From Ceratotherium simum simum (Eukaryota; Chordata; Mammalia; Perissodactyla; Rhinocerotidae), in contig NW_004454197.1 in NCBI RefSeq assembly GCF_000283155.1, positions 20,542,086 to 20,606,085 on the forward strand: a stretch of DNA of 64,000 nucleotides, given 5' to 3'. The translations under genes and the position numbers were made by a program. The notes beneath the pieces are model-generated. The model saw only the letters and a program-made list of their open reading frames with translations. It had not been told where the DNA came from and made no database searches. Each line of letters begins with the position of its first letter. Position 1 is the first letter of the stretch. Below are positions 54,831 to 64,000 of the stretch, in pieces.

Positions 54831-55974
54831 GCCTAGACGTGAGTCCAGGAGCTTTGCCTCGGGAGCCCGTGCACCCCTCCCCAGCCCCATCTCATGCCAG
54901 AACAGACCCGAGCAATGATGAAGCAGAGTGAGGTGAGGCTGTGCCCTCTGTTCTGAAGGCCTGAGGTTGCTCGTGGTGAGTCCTGGGCAGTGATCTGCAA
55001 AGGACTGTTTCTCGTGCCTCTTTTTTCTCAGAAGACACTTCAGGGTGAGCTGGTTATCCTGGCCCATGGGACTGGGCTGGAGTTTGGAATTAAGAAGCAA
55101 CCATATAATCCCAGCCCCTGACCTCTCAGGGACATGCAGGGCTTGGGTTTATAGACCTCTGTGGTCAGTGGTCCAAGTGCAGTCCAGTCCCGTCTGGGCT
55201 TCCTGGAGCTGGAGAAGCAGCTTGTCCTAGCACCAGAAGCCAGCCCCTTAAACAAGGGACTGGAGTCTTCAAGTCTTTCTCTCTCTTTGTCCACCTTTGT
55301 GCCCCCTGCAGTCTGAGTGCTGTTGGAGTAAGCGAATGAGCCCTCAGACCCCCCTTCCAGAGGTGCCAGTCCTAGGGCCCAAATAACTAAGGTTAAATAG
55401 TGACCCAAGTGGCAGGGCTTAACTCCTAGTGGTGGACGAGGTGTCGTGAGGAGATTTCTGCATTTGCCAGGTGGCTTCTGGGGGGCAGGTCTGTGTCTGA
55501 GGGGCCTGAGTGGTCTCCCTTTCCATCCATGGCCCGCACACCTGCCCCAGCTGTCCTCAGCTGGGCCTCTGACAGCTGCATCTGTCCCTTCTCCCCGGTT
55601 CCCCGGACCACAGGCTCGAGTGGGGGCTCCATGGGCCCCAGGAGAACAGTGGGCACTGGGCTTCTTTCTGGGTACACAGTGCTGGTTCTGGTGGGGACAG
55701 GCAGCCCCACCTGGGGAGCAGACAGCCTGTGTCTGGGCTCGAGGCTTTCTCTTTCCATTAGGGGAAAGGCAGCTCTTCAGGGCAGAGAGAGAAGCCGAGT
55801 GACCGTAACTCAGTGCTCATGGGAAGCTCTGGTCTCTGTGGGGGGCTCCTGGTTGCCCAGCAGTCTTAGTTCCTCTCAGGAGAGGGAGGCACAGGTCTGC
55901 AGGGGCCTGAGTTCCTCTTACTCAGGCCGTATTTGAAGTGAAAATTCAGAATTTTATACTTTCCCCACCCCCTA

Positions 55975-55980
55975 AATAAA
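55975..55980 (+). terminator. MAT1A: poly(A) signal AATAAA, proximal
   Basis: AATAAA is followed about 10 bases later by a T run (TTTTTTTTGTC), a plausible downstream element. Confidence 0.5.
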
Positions 55981-56055
55981 CAAGATTTTTTTTTGTCAAC
56001 ATTGTTAATATGAAACTAGAGCCTTGATTTGTTAACAGTTCTGGCTACGACAGTG

Positions 56056-56061
56056 AATAAA
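56056..56061 (+). terminator. MAT1A: poly(A) signal AATAAA, distal
   Basis: AATAAA is followed by 'tgctgttcttgtctgc', a GT/T-rich stretch 25-40 bases downstream, the usual layout of a cleavage site near 56075-56085. Confidence 0.55.
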
Positions 56062-56082
56062 AACCCAAGGAGCAACTACTCT

Positions 56083-56640
56083 ATGCTGTTCTTGTCTGCA
56101 AGCCCAGAAACCTCCCCTCCAGGTAGCATTGCCTGGTTCCCCCTCCCCTCGCAAAGCGTGTCCTCTCCCCAGCGTCCCCACCTGGGCCCCATTGCCATCC
56201 ACGTGGGGCTCATCCGCCATGGAGTATGGTTTTCTCGTCCGCCAGCAACTGTGCTGAGTCGCTGCATTACTGTGTTCATTCCGCACTGCTCTCCACCAAG
56301 GCAGACATTCCTAGGAAACCCATATGACAGGCAGGAACCCCGAGGCCCAAAGAGGGATAGGGATGTGATGGAGGGCACCTGGCTGGCGAGTGCCTGTCTT
56401 CAGGTGTCCTCTCTCCATCCCCAGGCGTTGCTGCGCTTCGTCCTCACCTGTGTCTCATTCTGCTGCCCTATCCTGCGTGTTGTCGCAGTATGACTGGCCT
56501 GAGCTGGGCATGCTGGCAGTGTTGGTCGAGTGGTTGAATGAGGGAAATCAAATGAAGGGAGTGGATGAAGGGTTTGGAATGCAGAGACGAGCCAGACCTT
56601 TAAATGGGGGCACATCTCCCTGTCACACATTTGGTGGGGA
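56083..56640. other. downstream flank of MAT1A, nothing assigned
   Basis: No repeat or exon is recognised. Open frames on both strands overlap and have no domain character. Confidence 0.5.
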
Positions 56641-56644
56641 GAAT

Positions 56645-57410
56645 TAACATGCTTGTTTTCCTGGGAAGATTGTCCCTGCAGTAGCCCCAGAGAGGCAGTT
56701 GTGAAGGCTTGGAGCAGGTGGGGGTGGGGCTGCGCTGTTGCCTACAAGCAGGTGGTGGGGAAAGGAGTCAGCGCTGGAGAAGCATCCAGGTACAGGCTGA
56801 GGGGAAAGCCTGTGTGAGGAGGCTCTGGTGAGACCCTGACGTGATAGAGGCTGGTCTGGGGGCCAGGAAGGGCAGGAGTGCAGCCAAGACCTCAGAGTGT
56901 GGCAGAGAGAGGAGGAGAAGGCCAAAGGCGCAAGGCAGGAGGGTCCCACGGTCTTGAGACAGGATCTATGCCTTGAGAAGCCACTGCCTTGGCTATGCAA
57001 TAAAATATTTTTCTTAGAAAATAATACACATTCTGTAAGAACACATACAAACAAAAAGGCACACACGGAACATTGGAATGCTTGCCTGTGAGGGAAGCTG
57101 GTAAAAGAATGGGCTTTGTGGGCATAAGAGGCCAAATAATTAGTGAGAGCAAGAAGGAGAAGCAACTTGTGAGCCACAGAGCCCCACGTGTCAGCCGTTG
57201 TGGAGATGTAGCAGGGGGACGAGAGAGTGGCTGGTGGGGTAGGAGGAAAGCCAGGAGGGCGGAAGCCAAGGGAAGACTGTTTCTAGGGTGAGGGAGGGTC
57301 CCCTATGAGAAATGATACTGATGGGCTAGATGATGTGAGGCCTCGGGAGTGTCCAGTGATGTCAGCCATGTGGAGGTCGTCGATGACCTGGGAAAAGGAG
57401 AGTCGTTAAG
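56645..57410 (-). repeat. LINE-2 fragment, antisense
   Basis: 'gaggctctggtgagaccctg', 'aggaggaaagccaggagggc' and 'gtcagccatgtggaggtcg' give the antisense LINE-2 3' text. The antisense open frames at 56644-57177 and 56892-57269 lie within it. Confidence 0.6.
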
Positions 57411-57424
57411 AAAATATAAATATG

Positions 57425-58170
57425 GCCATCTTCCTCACCCCAGTTGTCATCCTTTAGTACCTCTAGTACATTCTGAATAAAGTTCAAGGTGCATGACTAA
57501 GCTGTCACTGGCCCATGTGCCTGCCCAGTGCCTGTCTGTCTGCCCTCATTCTGGAGTCCACTCCCCACCCTACTCCAGACTCCCTAGCTCCTTTGGCTTC
57601 CGCAAACAGGCCAGCTCCTTCCTGCCTCAGGACCTTTGCACGTGCCATTCTTTCTGTGGTACTCTTTTCCTGTCTTTAAATGGATGCTCCATCTAATCCT
57701 TGATGTTTCAGATGAAATTTCTGTTTCTGAAAAGCCCGTTCCTTGATAAACCTCTCTTTTCTACTCCCTTCCATTTTTAGTTTCTTGTTCAGTGTTTAGC
57801 ACAATGTGTAAATACATATTTCCTTGTTTAACCTTCTTGGGGCCCATCCCCCTCATGACTCCTTCCACACCCACCCACCCTCCCTTCTCTAACTGGGTGG
57901 TTCCTCTGATGCTTTCACACATCACCCTCCAGAAAGACACTCCCAAACGTCCTCCATAAATTGTGACCAACATCATCTTTTCTGGTCATGGGCTATCTAA
58001 GGCTGTCATTCTTTATGGATGTCAGTACTTGCTTGTTTATGCCTGTTGCCACCTCAGGACCTGGAATTGTTGAGGTCTTACCTTGTCTGCTATCTTTGCT
58101 GTTTCATGCCTGGCTCTAGGGCAGGGTCTGGCACAGAGTAGGTGCTGGCTGTAGGAGCAGAGAATGAATT
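57425..58170 (+). repeat. LINE-2 3' region, sense
   Basis: 'gaataaagttcaaggtgcatg', 'ctgcctcaggacctttgcac', 'gaaaagcccgttccttgata' and a terminal 'gtctggcacagagtaggtgc' follow the sense LINE-2 order to its end. Confidence 0.75.
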
Positions 58171-58690
58171 CTAGGTGTGTTCATCTCTCTTGCCCATGAT
58201 TCCCCTTAACAAAGAGGTTCTGCAAGAGACGAGGATCCTGCTTGCCCTCTGGTAGGTTCTGTGCCAGGCTCAGGTGCCCAGAGATGTAAATTACAATTAT
58301 TCAACAGAGTTTTGTGTTTTTTTAAAAGCACTTGCTAAGAGTGTAGCACTGTGCCTGTGAGGAGTTATACAACAATCACTCAGCATTTCAGTGTTTCAAC
58401 ATTAGAAGTGAACGTGGGATGACAATGAGGTGACAAATAGAGGAAGGTGACATCAGATGAGGAGGCACCCAGGAGGCATGTATCGAGGATGGGGAGGTGG
58501 GAGCTTCGTCTGAAGGGAACTTTGGAGTTGGTGGTGGATTGAGAGTAGGGAATGGGAGGAGACTCTGGGAGAAAGAATTGGCAGCTCAGCAGTGGTTGGT
58601 TGGGTTGAAAGGCTTGGAGTGGGAACTTTAGAGGAGATTTTTGCCTGTGACAAATTCCCTGGAGTAGGTGTGACCCAGGCACGGTGTAAG
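58171..58690. other. intergenic, nothing assigned
   Basis: No gene or confident repeat was seen between the LINE-2 end and the LINE-1 3' end. Confidence 0.5.
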
Positions 58691-58694
58691 CAGC

Positions 58695-59303
58695 AGCTGT
58701 GACACAAATAGCCAAAATATGGAAACAACCTGTGTCTGTTGATGGATCAATGGATAAAGAAGATGTGGTATATATGTATACAATGGAATAGTACTTGGCC
58801 ACGAGAAAGAAGGAAATCCTGCCATTTGCAACAACTTGAATGATACTTGAGGGCATTATGCTAAGTGAAATAAGTCAGACAGAGAAAGACAAATACTGTA
58901 TAATATCACTTTATGTGGAATCTAAAAAAGCCAAATTTGTAGAAACAGAGAGTAGAGGTGGTTACCAGGGGCTGGTGTGGAGGGGTTGGTTTGGGGAGAT
59001 GTTGGTCAAATGGTACAAACTTCCAGTTTAAAGATGAATAAGTTCTGGAGATCTATTGTACAGATTATAGCTAACAATACTGTAACACGTACTTGAAAGT
59101 TGCTAAGAGAGTAGATCTTAAATGTTCTCACCACAGAAAAGAAATGGTAATTATGTGATGTGATGTGATGTGATGGAAGTGTTAGCTAAGGGTAGGTGGT
59201 AATCATTTTGCAATATATAAGTGTATCAACTCAACACATTGTATACCTTAAACTTACACAATGTTACATGTCAATTATATCTCAGTAAAGCTGGGAAAAA
59301 AAA
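58695..59303 (+). mobile_element. LINE-1 3' end, sense (older family)
   Basis: It holds the last ORF2 codons ('gatggatcaatggataaaga', 'acaatggaatagtacttggc'). The 3' UTR follows ('ctaagtgaaataagtcagac', 'gtggttaccaggggctgg'), then 'acacaatgttacatgtcaatt' and a short A tail near 59303. It is of a different subfamily from the 4672-5725 element. Confidence 0.88.
59153..59175. repeat. pentanucleotide tandem repeat (GTGAT)
   Basis: About four and a half units of GTGAT lie inside the LINE-1 3' UTR. Confidence 0.9.
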
Positions 59304-59912
59304 GTGTGACAGACACCTGGTCCCTTGGCTGTGAGATCTCCTGCCTTCTTACCGTGACATCCTGTGAGAGAGGTTGTGGAGAAATAAGAAAAAGGGGCTG
59401 TGTTCTGAGTTCAGTTTGTGCCGGCTCTAGATGCAGAAAAATGTGGGTAGGTAGATAATTCAGTGGGGAGGAAAAGCCAACTAGAGGGGGCAGGACAGTT
59501 TACAACCCCAGAAATCCACATCTAAGGTGGTATTGGATGTCACCTACAATATGGGTGGTTGTGTCAGACCCATTTGATGTGACTCTCATGGGACAGTGTG
59601 AAACTCAGAAGTCATAAAGGCAATAACTCAGAGTGATGTCAGCAACGTGGCGGAGTGAGCTATTCCCTTGGTCTCTCCCCATTTTGAACTACAGCTGAAT
59701 GGACATCCGTTGACCAAAAGAAGAAGCCTGCACAGCACAACAGGACGCCTGAGAGACACACGCAGCTATACATCTGAGGGTGGAGAGACTGACCCTCTGG
59801 GAAGTGGTGGAGATAAGTGAACACTCCATACCCCCCTGCGGCCCTCTGCACACACAGGATCACTTTCCAGCCTGACCCGAGCACCCTGCAAGTGGGAACA
59901 GAATGTGCCCCA

Positions 59913-60345
59913 GGGTGACTGCAGGAACAGGTGGCGTCTGCCCTTACCCTGCTTGTGATCACTTTCTGGGTGAGGGAAGGAGCCCACGGTGCCCCCACGG
60001 CCCCAAGGAGGGGCCCTGGCTGGGTCCACACGAGAAGCCCTGCCCACCAAACACAGCAGCCACCGGGACTGCGAGCAGAGTCTGCCATGGAACTAAGCAA
60101 GCTGGGGCAAGCATACTCCAGGCCTGCACCAGTGCACATGGTACTGCTGAGCCCCAGAAGAGGGATTGTGCCCCCGGGTGACTGCAGGAAGAGGCCACGG
60201 CTGCCCCTAACCCACTCGTGATCACTTTCCCAGTGAAGGGGGGAGCCCACTGTGCCCCTGGGGCCCCAAGGAATGGCCCTGGCTGGGACCCCACAAGAAG
60301 CCCTGCCCACCGAGCACAGTCCACACAAGTGCCTGAATGCTCTCC
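59913..60345 (+). repeat. tandem repeat in LINE-1 5' UTR, period 263
   Basis: Two direct copies start at 'gggtgactgcaggaa' (59913 and 60176). Each runs through 'gtgatcactttc', 'ggagcccac', 'ggccccaagga', 'agaagccctgcccacc'. The first is complete (263 bases). The second matches for about 170 bases and then diverges toward ORF1. Confidence 0.9.
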
Positions 60346-61879
60346 AGGCTGGTGCAAGCATCTGCAGTACCCACACAACTTCCAGCAGATAGGGAGGGAC
60401 CAGAAACTCTACCCCTGCTCCCCCTAGCGGTAGCAGGTGGAAGCTGCGACCTAATACCACCACAAATGCCCTGACAAAAGATTAGTCCATCAAACACCAT
60501 GAGAAACCACAGCAACAGTTCAGACAGAAGGAAAATGACAATTCTCCAGAAACCAACCCTGAAGGCACAGAAATTTACAATCTGAATGACAGAGAATTCA
60601 AAATGGCTGTCATAAAGAAACTCAATGAGATACAAGAGAACACAGAAAAACAGTTCAGTGAGCTCAGGAATAAAATGAAGCTCTTCACCCAAGAGATTGA
60701 AACTATAAAAAAAATCAAGCAGAAATTCTGGTTATGAAAGACATAATAATGAAATAAAAAGTAATCTAGAATCCTTAAAGAATAGAGCCAATGTTATGGA
60801 GGAAGTAATTAGTGATTTAGAGGATAAAAGTATAGAAATGCTACAGGTGGAGGAGGAGACAGAAATAAGATTAAAAAAAATGATGGAATTCTTTGAGAAA
60901 TATCCGACTCAGTTAGGAAAAGCATCATAAGGATTATAGGTATTCCAGAGGGGAGAAGAGAGGGAGAAAGGAGCAGAGAGCTTCTTCAAAGAAATAGCTG
61001 AGAACTTCCCAAACCTGAGGAAGGAACCAGATTTATAAATACATGAAGCCAATAGAATGCCTAATTACATCAATCCTAAAAGACCTTCTCCAAGGCACAT
61101 AATAGTAAAACTGGCAAAAGTCAATGACAAAGAAAAATATTAAGGGCAGCAAGGCAGAAGAAAATACCCTACAAAGGAACCCGTATCAGGCTCAGCAGAT
61201 TTCTCGGCAGAAACTCTACAGGCTAGGAGAGAATGGAACGATATATTCAAAATACTGAAAGACAAAAACTTGCAGCTAAGAATCCTCGAGCCAGTGAAAC
61301 TTTCCTTCAGATACGATGGAGAAATAAAAGCTTTCCCAGATAAACAAAAGCTGAGGAAGTTCATTGCCACTAGACCTTCCCTACAAGAAATAAAGATGTG
61401 CTCAGACCACAAACAAAAAGGAAAAGGTCTACAAAGCATTGAGCAAGGAGATAACTAGACAGACAAAATCAGAAAACTGCAGCTCTCTATCAGAACAGGG
61501 AAACAAATACTCAGTTATATCCTAAAGATAAAGGGAAGGAAAGCATCAAAAGTAAGTATAAACACTTCAACTTAGTCACAAACTCACAGCATTAAAAACA
61601 GAATAATTGTAACAACAATAACTTGGAAGAGGAAGAGGTAAGGGATGGAACGTTCTTAGGTTAATGGAGATAAGAGGCTATGAAAAAGTGGACTATTTCA
61701 TCTACGAGATCTTTTATACAAACCTCATGGTAACCACTAAACAAAAGGTCAGAGCAGAGCCACAATTCATAAATAAAAAGAAAACTGAGAAAACCATCAC
61801 AGAAAACCACCAAACTGAAATGGCAGAAATACAAAGGAAGAGAAATAATGGAAACATAGATCAACCAGAAAACAAGAAA

Positions 61880-64000
61880 TAAAATGGCAGTATTAAGCCC
61901 TCATGTATCAATAATCACTCTAAATATAAATGGATTAAATTCTCCAATCAAAAGACAGAGTAGCTGGATGGATTAAAAAACAAGATCCAACAATATGCTG
62001 CCTCCAGGAAACACATCTCAGCTCTAAAGACAAACACAGGCTCAGAGTGAAGGGATGGAAGAGGATGCTCTAAGCTAATGACAAACAAAAGAAAGCAGGT
62101 ATTGACATACTTATATCAGAAAAAACAGACTTCAAGTTAAAAAAGACAATGAGCAACAAAGAGGGGCAGTATACAATGATTAAAAGGACATTCCACCAAA
62201 AGGACGTAACACATTAATATATATGCACCTAACACATTAATATATATGCACCTAACACAGGGGCAGCAAAGTACATAAAGCAACTATTAACAGACCTAAA
62301 GGGATAAATTAGCAGCAATACAATAATAGTAGGGGACCTCAACACCCTGTTTACATCAATTTACAGATCATCCAGACAAAGAGTCAACAAGGAAATAGTA
62401 GGTTTAAATGAAACACTTGATCAGATGGACTTAACAGATATATACATAGCATTCCATCCCAAAACAGCAGAACACACATTATTCTCAAGTGCACACGGAT
62501 TATTCTCAAAGATAGACCATATGTTGGGAAACAAGGCAAACCTCAATAAATTTAAGAAGACTGAAGTCATCCCAAGCATCTTTTCTGGCCACAGTGCTAT
62601 GGAACTAGAAATCAACTACATGAAAAAAGCTGGGAAAGCCAGAAATATATGGAGACTAAACAACATGCTACTGAGTAACCATTGGATCAATGAAGAAATC
62701 AAAGGAGAAATTAAAAAATACATGGAGAGAAATGAAAATGAAAATACAACATGCCAAGTCCTATGGGATACAGCAGAAGCAATCATAAGAGGGAAATTCA
62801 TAGTAATACAGGCCCATGTCAACAAACAAGAAAAACCTTGAATAAGTAACCTTAAACTGCACCTAACAGAACTAGAAAAAGAACAACAAACAAAAACCAA
62901 AGTCAGCAGAAAGAGGGAAATAATAAAAATCAGAGTGGAAATAAATGAAGTAGAGACTAAAAAAACAGTAGAAAAGATTTATGAAACTAAGAGCTGGTTC
63001 TTTGAAAAGATAAACAAAATTGACAAACCCTTAGCCAGACTCACCAAGAAAAAAAGAGAGAAGGGTCAAATAAATAAAATTGGAAATGAGAGGAGAAGTT
63101 ACAACAGATTCTGCAGAAATACAAAGGAGTATAAGAGAATCCTGTGAAAAACTATGCACCAACAAATTAGATAACCTAGAAGAAATTGATAAATTCTTAG
63201 GCTCATACAACCTCCCCAAACTGAATCAAGAAGTAGAGAACCTGAATAGACCAATCACAAGTAAAGAGATTGAAACGGTAATTAAAAACCTCCCAAAAAA
63301 CAAGTGTCCAGGACCAGATGGATTCTCTAGAGAATTTTACCAAACATTCAAAGAAGATTTAATACATATCCTTCTCAAAATATTCCAAAAAATCGAAGAA
63401 GACAGAATGCTTCCTAACTCATTCTGTGAGGCCAACGTCACCCTGATACCAAAGCTAGACAAGGACAACGTGAAGAAGGAAAATTACAGGCCAATATCGC
63501 TAATGAACATCAATGCAAAAATCCTCAACAAAATGTTGGCAAACTGAATACAGCAATACATTAAAAAGATCGTACACCATGATCAAGTGGGATTTATTCT
63601 AGGGGCACAGGGATGGTTCAGCATCCACAAATCAATCAATGTGATACACCACATCAACAAAATGAAGAATAAGAGCCACAAGATCATCTCAATAGGTGCA
63701 GAGAAAGCATTTGACAAGATCTAACATCCATTTATGATAAAAACTCTGATTAAAATGGATATAGAAGGAAAGTACCTCAACATACTAAAGGCCATATACA
63801 ACAAACCCACAGCCAACATTATTTTTAATGGTGAAAAACTGAAAGCCATCTCTCTGAGAACAGGAACAAGACAAGGGTGCCCACTCTCGCCACTCTTCTT
63901 CAATATAGTACTGGAAGGTCTGGCCAGAGCAATTAGGCAAGAAAAAGAAATAAAAGGAATCCAAATAGGCACTGAAGAAGTGAAACTCTTGCTGTTTGCA
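61880..64000 (+). pseudogene. LINE-1 ORF2, broken and cut by the window edge
   Basis: The endonuclease N-terminus reads NINGLNSPIKRQ near 61920-61955. The EN C-terminal part is open at 62425-62841 and is followed by an in-frame stop. The linker and RT fingers are open at 63080-63547 ([10 protein letters not shown], then CPGPDGF). Stops follow at 63544-63546 and 63722-63724. The palm motif TRQGCPLSP lies near 63865-63892, and the window ends just at the residues before the catalytic aspartates (LLLFA). It cannot encode a working ORF2p. Confidence 0.88.

Larger units (their letters stand above)
54130..56082 (+). other. MAT1A: MAT1A 3' UTR (inferred extent)
   Basis: No splice-like boundary is evident, and two canonical AATAAA hexamers lie about 1.85 and 1.93 kb past the stop. 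A 3' UTR near 2 kb agrees with the roughly 3.4-kb human message that I recall. A MIR copy lies inside. Overlapping open frames at 55446-55936 are chance frames in GC-rich UTR. Confidence 0.6.
59634..64000 (+). mobile_element. LINE-1, near full length at its 5' end, sense, running off the window
   Basis: A GC-rich 5' UTR (about 59634-60530) begins 'gatgtcagcaacgtggcgg' and includes tandem repeats. ORF1-type coiled-coil sequence follows (about 60590-61450, e.g. 'aaactcaatgagatacaag'), then a short inter-ORF region, then ORF2 from about 61880 to the edge. Stops and frameshifts break both ORFs. The 3' half is outside the window. The antisense 267-codon frame at 59660-60463 is a by-product of the GC-rich 5' UTR. 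Confidence 0.9.

Noticed and set aside
59660..60463. 267-codon antisense frame, the longest in the window
   Set aside because: It lies in the GC-rich tandem 5' UTR of a LINE-1 and shows an internal duplication matching the 263-base DNA repeat, not protein structure. Antisense LINE-1 ORFs exist in primates, but nothing here resembles one.
1..64000. CRISPR arrays, operons, phage or defence systems
   Set aside because: The sequence is mammalian; direct repeats found are SINEs, LINEs and microsatellites, and no regularly spaced repeat-spacer pattern exists.

Overview
The window is vertebrate nuclear DNA, almost certainly from an odd-toed ungulate (Perissodactyla; horse, rhinoceros and tapir cannot be separated by eye). 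The diagnostic signal is five tRNA-derived SINEs of the equine repetitive element (ERE) type. They begin GGGGCCGGCC, carry a tRNA-like B box (GGTTCGGATCCC), and contain the twin 'gatgttagctcagggc...cttcctca' units before an A tract. No prokaryotic gene organisation, CRISPR array, operon or phage is present.

One protein-coding gene can be supported: MAT1A, the liver methionine adenosyltransferase, on the + strand. All nine coding exons were read from the sequence, every one bounded by AG/GT splice sites, with ATG at 38863 and TAG at 54127-54129. They join in frame to 396 codons with no disruption. A TATA-like box lies at 38623-38628, and poly(A) signals lie at 55975 and 56056. The catalytic and ATP-binding motifs are intact. 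Two substitutions, Ser324 and Leu387, fall in segments that I recall as conserved from bacteria to man, and they deserve a check.

Region by region: 1-34200 is a repeat-dense intergenic tract dominated by LINE-1 fragments. Most are antisense (minus strand), several are nested inside one another, and they are accompanied by LINE-2, MIR, MER5A, a MaLR LTR end and EREs. A 100-N assembly gap lies inside the poly-T of one ERE at 21980-22079. 34200-38620 is mostly single-copy sequence ahead of the promoter. 38650-56080 is MAT1A, whose introns carry ERE, MER5A, MER20, MIR, LINE-1 and LINE-2 pieces. 56080-59630 has two opposed LINE-2 blocks and a LINE-1 3' end. 59634-64000 is the 5' part of a long + strand LINE-1, with a tandem-repeat 5' UTR and broken ORFs, running off the right edge inside the reverse-transcriptase domain.

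Repeat families and edges were assigned by eye from remembered consensus features, so most repeat boundaries are good only to tens of bases. I found no convincing new biological system. The more interesting items are the MAT1A substitutions, the monomer-like LINE-1 5' UTR and the layered insertion at 28530-32005.
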